A stretch of DNA of 10,880 bases from positions 1 through 10,880 of the forward strand of contig JARHZY010000165.1 in assembly GCA_029264655.1 (NCBI GenBank), in the 5' to 3' direction. Each line of letters starts with the position of its first letter. Position 1 is the first letter of the stretch. The notes below the pieces were generated by a model. The model searched no databases and had not been told where the DNA came from. It worked only from the letters and a program-made list of their open reading frames with translations. Below are positions 6,913-10,880 of the stretch, piece by piece. Source of the stretch: Helicobacter sp. (GTDB lineage Bacteria > Campylobacterota > Campylobacteria > Campylobacterales > Helicobacteraceae). The translations under genes and the position numbers were made by a program.

Positions 6913-7599
6913 ATGATTCATACTATTATACACATTATTCTTGATATTATAGAATCCTTTGGATATATTGGAATTTTTATTTTTATGGCGATAGAATCAA
7001 GCGTGCTACCATTGCCAAGTGAAATTATTATGATACCTGCTGGCTATTTAGTATGGGAGGGTAAGATGAATGCATTTTTAGCTATTTTTGCTGGCACTCT
7101 TGGTAGTCTTGTCGGTGCATTATGTAATTATTTTATCGCAGTAAAGATTGGGCGAATTTTTGTTATTAAGTATGGTAAGTTTTTTTTCATGAGAGAAAAA
7201 AGTCTTATTGCCACAGAACGTTTTTTTAATAAGCATGGAGAAATTAGCACATTTATAGGACGTCTTATTCCTGTTGTAAGGCATTATATTTCCTTACCTG
7301 CTGGACTTGCTAAGATGAAATTATGGCATTTTAGTCTTTTTACACTCATTGGGGCATGTATTTGGGTGAGTATTTTAACCGCTTTTGGTTGGTGGCTTGG
7401 GGATACTTTTCGCGGTATTAATATTAATGAAATTGCAAATACATTTGGTAAGGGAGAGCTTGACACAACACAGCAATATATTAAGCAAAAAATGCATACT
7501 ATCTTATTTGGCGTGCTTGGTTTTGTTTGCGTATGTGTTGGTCTTTATATTTGGGTTATATGGAAACGCAATCAGAAAAAAGATACCATCGATTCATAG
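6913..7599 (+). CDS. DedA-family (SNARE-associated) inner-membrane protein
   Basis: DedA proteins are polytopic inner-membrane proteins; members are implicated in undecaprenyl-phosphate or phospholipid translocation and in tolerance of envelope and pH stress. The 228-residue product shows the family motifs: Glu28 and the PLPSE run (residues 33-37) in the first re-entrant region, a Gly-rich segment GTLGSLVGALCNYFIAVKIG (61-80), and FIGRLIPVVRHYISLPAG (114-131) with the conserved Arg117, Pro120 and Arg123. A hydrophobic segment near the C-terminus (about 197-217) is followed by a basic tail. The ATG at 6913 has AAAGAG upstream. It is divergent from the carbonic anhydrase gene and convergent with hypE. 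The exact substrate is unknown. Confidence 0.93.
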   Translation: MIHTIIHIILDIIESFGYIGIFIFMAIESSVLPLPSEIIMIPAGYLVWEGKMNAFLAIFAGTLGSLVGALCNYFIAVKIGRIFVIKYGKFFFMREKSLIATERFFNKHGEISTFIGRLIPVVRHYISLPAGLAKMKLWHFSLFTLIGACIWVSILTAFGWWLGDTFRGININEIANTFGKGELDTTQQYIKQKMHTILFGVLGFVCVCVGLYIWVIWKRNQKKDTIDS

Positions 7600-7706
7600 T
7601 TAAAATATAATAGTTTTTTTCAAGAAAGACATAAATTTTATAGTAAATAATAGCAAATTGTTTTATAAAATATAGTAATTTTTATGTTTGCATAGCCAAT
7701 ATGATT

Positions 7707-8795
7707 TTAACAAATGCGTGGGAGTAGCTCGCCTTGTGGGTATTCTAAGAAACGTTTGCTACCATATTTTGTGTGGAGTATAACCTTTTGGTAATAGGTA
7801 TTTTGTGTAAGTGTATGTGTTATTGTGGTATTGGTTTGTTTTGTATTTTGTGGCATAAAAATTTGACTGACTTTACCAATAATGGTTGCATTACCACCTA
7901 AAGTATGTTGGTGCAATAGGGCAAGTGCCTCTTTGGCATATTCTTGTGGTAATGCAATAACACATACACCTTCATTAGCAAGATCATAGGGTTCTAATCC
8001 TAACATTTCACATACTCCATATACTTCAGAATCTATACATATATGTTCTTCATAAATATCAAGACAAGCATGTGAGCTTATCGCCCATTCATTTAACACA
8101 CTTGAAAGCCCACCACGCGTAGCATCTCGCATGGCGTGGATAGGTATATTGCTTTGTAAAAGTGGTGCTAACATAGGATATAGGCTTGCACAATCACTTT
8201 GTATATTACTTGCCATTGCGATATTATTTTGCTCTAAAAAAATTTGTGCTCCATGATTTCCAATTTTGCCACTTAAGATAATGCAATCATTTTCTTTGAG
8301 ATTTTTTGCACTTATGTGTTCTTTTTCTAGGCTGCCAATACATGTTGTATTAATAAAAAGTAATTTATCTTCATTTGTATTTTTATGTTGTGTTATTTTT
8401 GGCAATACTTTTGTATCTGCAGAGAGAATTGTTATACCAAGCAGTTTGCATTCTGTAGCAATGGATTGAGCTATTTGTTGTAATAATGGTATAGAAAAGC
8501 CCTCTTCAATAATAAAGCCTATATTTAAATAAAGCGGTTTAGCACCCATCATTGCTACATCATTGCTGCTACCACATACACAAAGTTTTCCAATATTTCC
8601 TCCAGCAAATACTATAGGATGAATAGTATAAGAATCTGTGCTTGTTACATAATGCGTATTTGCAGTATTAGCAAAGATTCCAGAATCCTCATTTGCATAG
8701 GGCATAATATCCTTAAAATAAGGCATGAACACATATTGCACAAATTCCGCTGCATTAACACCACCACTACCATGCCCAAGTGTTACAATATCCAT
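7707..8795 (-). CDS. hypE: Hydrogenase maturation protein HypE (carbamoyl dehydratase)
   Basis: HypE receives a carbamoyl group from HypF on its C-terminal cysteine and dehydrates it with ATP to the thiocyanate that supplies the cyanide ligands of [NiFe] hydrogenase. The 362-residue product ends in LPRIC, with Cys362 as the acceptor. It has the PurM/ThiL-type ATP-binding blocks: LGHGSGG (residues 6-12), NEDSGIF (35-41), CGSSNDVAMMGAKP (74-87), SGKIGNHGAQI (175-185) and RDATRGGL (223-230). It is some 25-30 residues longer than usual, mostly through a polar Thr/Asn-rich stretch at about 313-335. AAAAGGA precedes the ATG. No other hyp or hydrogenase gene is in the window. It lies 29 bases after the 8825-9799 gene and is probably co-transcribed with it. 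Confidence 0.96.
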   Translation of the reverse strand: MDIVTLGHGSGGVNAAEFVQYVFMPYFKDIMPYANEDSGIFANTANTHYVTSTDSYTIHPIVFAGGNIGKLCVCGSSNDVAMMGAKPLYLNIGFIIEEGFSIPLLQQIAQSIATECKLLGITILSADTKVLPKITQHKNTNEDKLLFINTTCIGSLEKEHISAKNLKENDCIILSGKIGNHGAQIFLEQNNIAMASNIQSDCASLYPMLAPLLQSNIPIHAMRDATRGGLSSVLNEWAISSHACLDIYEEHICIDSEVYGVCEMLGLEPYDLANEGVCVIALPQEYAKEALALLHQHTLGGNATIIGKVSQIFMPQNTKQTNTTITHTLTQNTYYQKVILHTKYGSKRFLEYPQGELLPRIC

Positions 8796-8824
8796 TAATA
8801 ATCCTTTTTGACACCAATAAAATT

Positions 8825-9799
8825 TTATTCATTTTCTATAGCTGAAGGAGCTTTATTCATACTTTTTCCTGCAAGCACATTATTAATCTTATTTGCAATA
8901 AAATGGTTACGTGTTGTAAAGTGATTAATAATTTCACCTACAATATCATCTGGTAAATTCTCTTGCATATCACGACAATGAGATTTAAACTCATCTTCTG
9001 TAATACCTGCTGAATCTTCAAAAATTTCAATATATCGTTTCATAAGTTTTTGTTCGCGTTCTTTTTGTAAAACTTGTTGCATAATTTCATCATAAGTGGT
9101 TTGCAAATCAGCAATTTTCATATCAAATAATTCATTTTTTGTATAAATACCGCTTATTTCTAGAATCTTAGAAATAAGTGTGCGTTTTTCTTTACTATTG
9201 TCGTAGAATGGTTTATATTCTGATTCTAAATCTCTACTTAAAAAAGTTTGCATAATATTAAGCTTTGTTTCAGCAGTTGCACGAAGATAGTCTAAAGTGC
9301 CAGAACTTTTATAGCGATTATGTAACTTATCTAATGATAAAATATCATTACGCATACTTTCATAATGTGCTATCAATGTTTCCCGCTCTTGTGGTGGCAA
9401 ACTCTCTAAATCACTTTTTATTGTATCAAGCACCTCATCTTGCACACGAGCATGCACAATAGCAATAATCTTTTGCAAACGCGTATAAGGAACAGGCATT
9501 TTTATTTCCGCCATAAAAGCGATAAGATCTGTTGGCATATAGGTATGTAAAAATTCATAAAGAATATCATAAATTTCATCTGTTGTTTGGGCGCCTTTTA
9601 ATACTTGAATTACATCGCGTTTATTTGCTTCTAAAAACTCTATTTCAGAGTTTTCTTCTTGTAAAAGATGGTGGTAATAGGCTATACCTTCATGCACAAT
9701 GCGTTCATATTCTGTTTGCAATTCTTCAAGACCTAAATCTACAACATTATCAACACCATGTATTCTTAAATATTCTTTTAGCGCAAGACTATCATGCAT
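8825..9799 (-). CDS. Unknown helical protein with an internal duplication
   Basis: The 324-residue product is not recognised. It is soluble, charged and almost wholly alpha-helical in character, without signal peptide or membrane segment. Two parts of about 100 residues look like diverged copies: residues about 6-112, beginning with a short helix, a loop at HGVDN and then LEELQTEYERI, and about 207-307, with ISGIYT and then IADLQTTYDEI. Each is followed by a helix, a TxDE turn and a P-(T/D)-D-(L/I) stretch. A helical segment of about 95 residues separates them. The ATG at 9799 is chosen because AAAGGG lies just upstream; the 40 in-frame codons before it (to 9919) look non-coding. Its placement before hypE could mean a link to hydrogenase assembly, but nothing in the protein shows this. 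Confidence 0.85.
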   Translation of the reverse strand: MHDSLALKEYLRIHGVDNVVDLGLEELQTEYERIVHEGIAYYHHLLQEENSEIEFLEANKRDVIQVLKGAQTTDEIYDILYEFLHTYMPTDLIAFMAEIKMPVPYTRLQKIIAIVHARVQDEVLDTIKSDLESLPPQERETLIAHYESMRNDILSLDKLHNRYKSSGTLDYLRATAETKLNIMQTFLSRDLESEYKPFYDNSKEKRTLISKILEISGIYTKNELFDMKIADLQTTYDEIMQQVLQKEREQKLMKRYIEIFEDSAGITEDEFKSHCRDMQENLPDDIVGEIINHFTTRNHFIANKINNVLAGKSMNKAPSAIENE

Positions 9800-9828
9800 A
9801 TTTGCCCTTTTGTTGAAATGGAAAACAG

Positions 9829-9834
9829 AGTATA
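9829..9834 (-). promoter_or_regulatory. Possible promoter of the 8825-9799 gene and hypE (-10)
   Basis: TATACT on the minus strand about 30 bases before the start codon; a second TATACT-like sequence sits ten bases further upstream. This is a motif match only. Confidence 0.3.
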
Positions 9835-10383
9835 GCGAGTATATACTACCATTGCTTATCTGCCTAAACTTTATATGGAAGTATAACATATAAAATTTGT
9901 TATAAAAACATAAACACAATATATTGTATTTTGTTTCAAAATGATTGAGTTAAATAAAATAGAATAATAATATAGGCTAGACATAAACATATATCATAAC
10001 AAGCACATTAAATACTCTCTAAAAGTAATTTTTACGATTTTGTTATGTCTTATTTAGAAAACTTAAATAATTATAGGAGATTGGATAAATCTATTAAGGA
10101 TATAAATTTATAAAATATACAACTTTTAATTATTGCTCTATTTGCATATCAGCTTTTAGGGAGTTGTAGAGAGTGGTATTTATAACGCTTTCTTTAAAAA
10201 GATTAGCATATATCAATCTATATATACTCAATTTGATAATGCTTTAATAGCTTAACACATATAGCATAACTTGATTTTAAAATATGAGATATAGTTTGTC
10301 ATAACATTGCATAGGATTTTTTGGATATTAAGCATTTTTACTTTTATGTTTTGAAGTGTTTAATAAATATCATTGTGTTTCAA
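9835..10383. other. AT-rich gene-free stretch with broken reading frames
   Basis: About 550 bases without an intact gene. GC is very low (11 of 60 in line 10021, 14 of 60 in line 10261). Two short plus-strand frames have coding-like composition. 10045-10113 reads MSYLENLNNYRRLDKSIKDI and stops soon after; beyond that stop the same frame reads LLIIALFAYQLLGSC before stopping again. 10160-10255 reads GIYNAFFKKISIYQSIYTQF and similar without a start codon. They sit in two frames and could be pieces of one decayed gene, but no family is recognised. No tRNA, CRISPR or strong hairpin is visible. Confidence 0.5.
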
Positions 10384-10566
10384 TTATTTTATTAAAAGTA
10401 ACCTTTTAGGATATGCTCTATATATTTTACCTTGTAATAATGCCCCATTTATCTTTTTATTTCTCTTTATTCCATCACTTCCATAAGTCCCCCATTGTTT
10501 AAAGAAAAATGCTACTTTTTGTTCCTCGCATTGTCTTTTTATATCAAGCACCCAAGATTCTTTCAT
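10384..10566 (-). pseudogene. C-terminal remnant of a DUF5131 (phage Gp37/Gp68-type) protein
   Basis: The 60-residue frame begins ESWVLDIKRQCEEQKVAFFF and continues KQWGTYG, then ALLQGKIYRAYPK. This is the conserved C-terminal end of the DUF5131/phage Gp37-Gp68 family, whose members end with a W-x-DI-x2-QC-x4-V-x-FFFKQWG block and a short L-x-G-x2-Y/W-x2-P tail. Intact members run to more than 200 residues and carry an N-terminal cysteine cluster; none of that is present. Upstream the frame hits a stop within six codons, there is no ribosome binding site, and the next 40 bases are about 12% GC. It is therefore best read as the 3' stump of a deleted gene. The family is often found with the three-Cys-motif partner protein TcmP in phage-like and accessory regions. 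Confidence 0.75.
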
Positions 10567-10608
10567 GATTATAAAATTTATTTAAATTATCTATATTTTC
10601 AAATACTT

Positions 10609-10880
10609 TTAATCATCAAAAAAAATTCTATCTATATAGGCAATAGCTTTTCTAACTATACTTATCAAATTTTTATTATCATTTTGTATGCAATCTTTAT
10701 AGAGCTCATTAAGCAATTGTATTGTATAACTTCGATCTAATTCCGTTTTATTACAACTCATTATTATTTCAGCAATTTTTCTAATTTCATTGTCTTTTTG
10801 GATTAAATTTTGCAATTGTTCTTTATTCTGTATTTTGCTTTTTAATTCATTGTTATTGCAATTTAATATTGTAGGTTTAT
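10609..10880 (-). CDS. C-terminal part of an unrecognised gene (5' end outside window)
   Basis: The frame is open from the right edge of the window to the stop at 10609, giving about 90 residues. The sequence is Lys/Asn/Ile-rich and helical, with blocks such as KDNEIRKIAEIIMSCN and TIQLLNELYKDCIQ, ending in YIDRIFFDD. A TTG at 10815 could serve as a start, but no good ribosome binding site is seen and the frame continues upstream with similar composition, so it is probably the tail of a longer protein. It lies on the same strand as the DUF5131 remnant, 42 bases before it. The family is not recognised. Confidence 0.5.
   Translation of the reverse strand, partial: KPTILNCNNNELKSKIQNKEQLQNLIQKDNEIRKIAEIIMSCNKTELDRSYTIQLLNELYKDCIQNDNKNLISIVRKAIAYIDRIFFDD

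Noticed and set aside
7600..7706. Terminator between the convergent DedA gene and hypE
   Set aside because: Only AT-rich short palindromes are present, with no GC-containing stem followed by a T-run.
9800..9919. N-terminal extension of the helical protein to 9919
   Set aside because: The extra 40 residues are Tyr/Phe-rich and unlike the rest; a ribosome binding site sits right before the ATG at 9799.
10495..10740. Plus-strand frame of 81 codons near the right edge
   Set aside because: It overlaps the DUF5131 remnant and the partial gene on the other strand, has no ribosome binding site and only Ile/Tyr/Phe-rich composition.

Overview
The window is AT-rich chromosomal DNA from a member of Campylobacterota, most probably an enterohepatic-type Helicobacter. 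The grounds are gene content and order: divergent rpsT and glmM; a prepilin peptidase, LptF/G-type permease, truA run as in Campylobacter relatives; a beta-carbonic anhydrase; and a hydrogenase maturation gene, hypE. Codon use and short AAGGA ribosome binding sites in AT-rich leaders fit. The species cannot be fixed from the sequence alone.

Layout. 1-255 (-) is the start of rpsT (ribosomal protein S20), divergent from glmM (368-1702, +), which makes glucosamine-1-phosphate for the cell envelope. Downstream of glmM are a small exported protein of unknown function (1718-2182) and an alpha/beta-hydrolase-like protein (2263-2949). A tightly packed operon then runs 3024-6108 (+): an A24 prepilin peptidase, an LptF/LptG-family permease that overlaps it, truA abutting with no gap, and an unrecognised protein with a receiver-like N-terminal half. 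A beta-carbonic anhydrase (6168-6815, -) and a DedA-family membrane protein (6913-7599, +) diverge from a compact control region with back-to-back promoters set in an imperfect inverted repeat. hypE (7707-8795, -) lies 29 bases downstream of a long, mostly helical, internally duplicated unknown protein (8825-9799, -) and is probably co-transcribed with it.

From about 9800 to the right edge the character changes. GC drops to roughly 12-27% in the lines counted and there is no intact gene. The strand carries broken reading frames, a clear C-terminal remnant of a DUF5131 (phage Gp37/Gp68-type) protein at 10384-10566 (-), and the 3' end of an unrecognised gene running off the window (10609-10880, -). 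This looks like the eroded edge of an accessory region next to a core block.

No intact new multi-gene system is visible. The points best worth following up are the internally duplicated protein beside hypE, the receiver-like protein in the truA operon, the shared carbonic anhydrase/DedA control region, the unknown exported protein in the place where lspA often follows glmM, and the DUF5131 remnant at the right edge.
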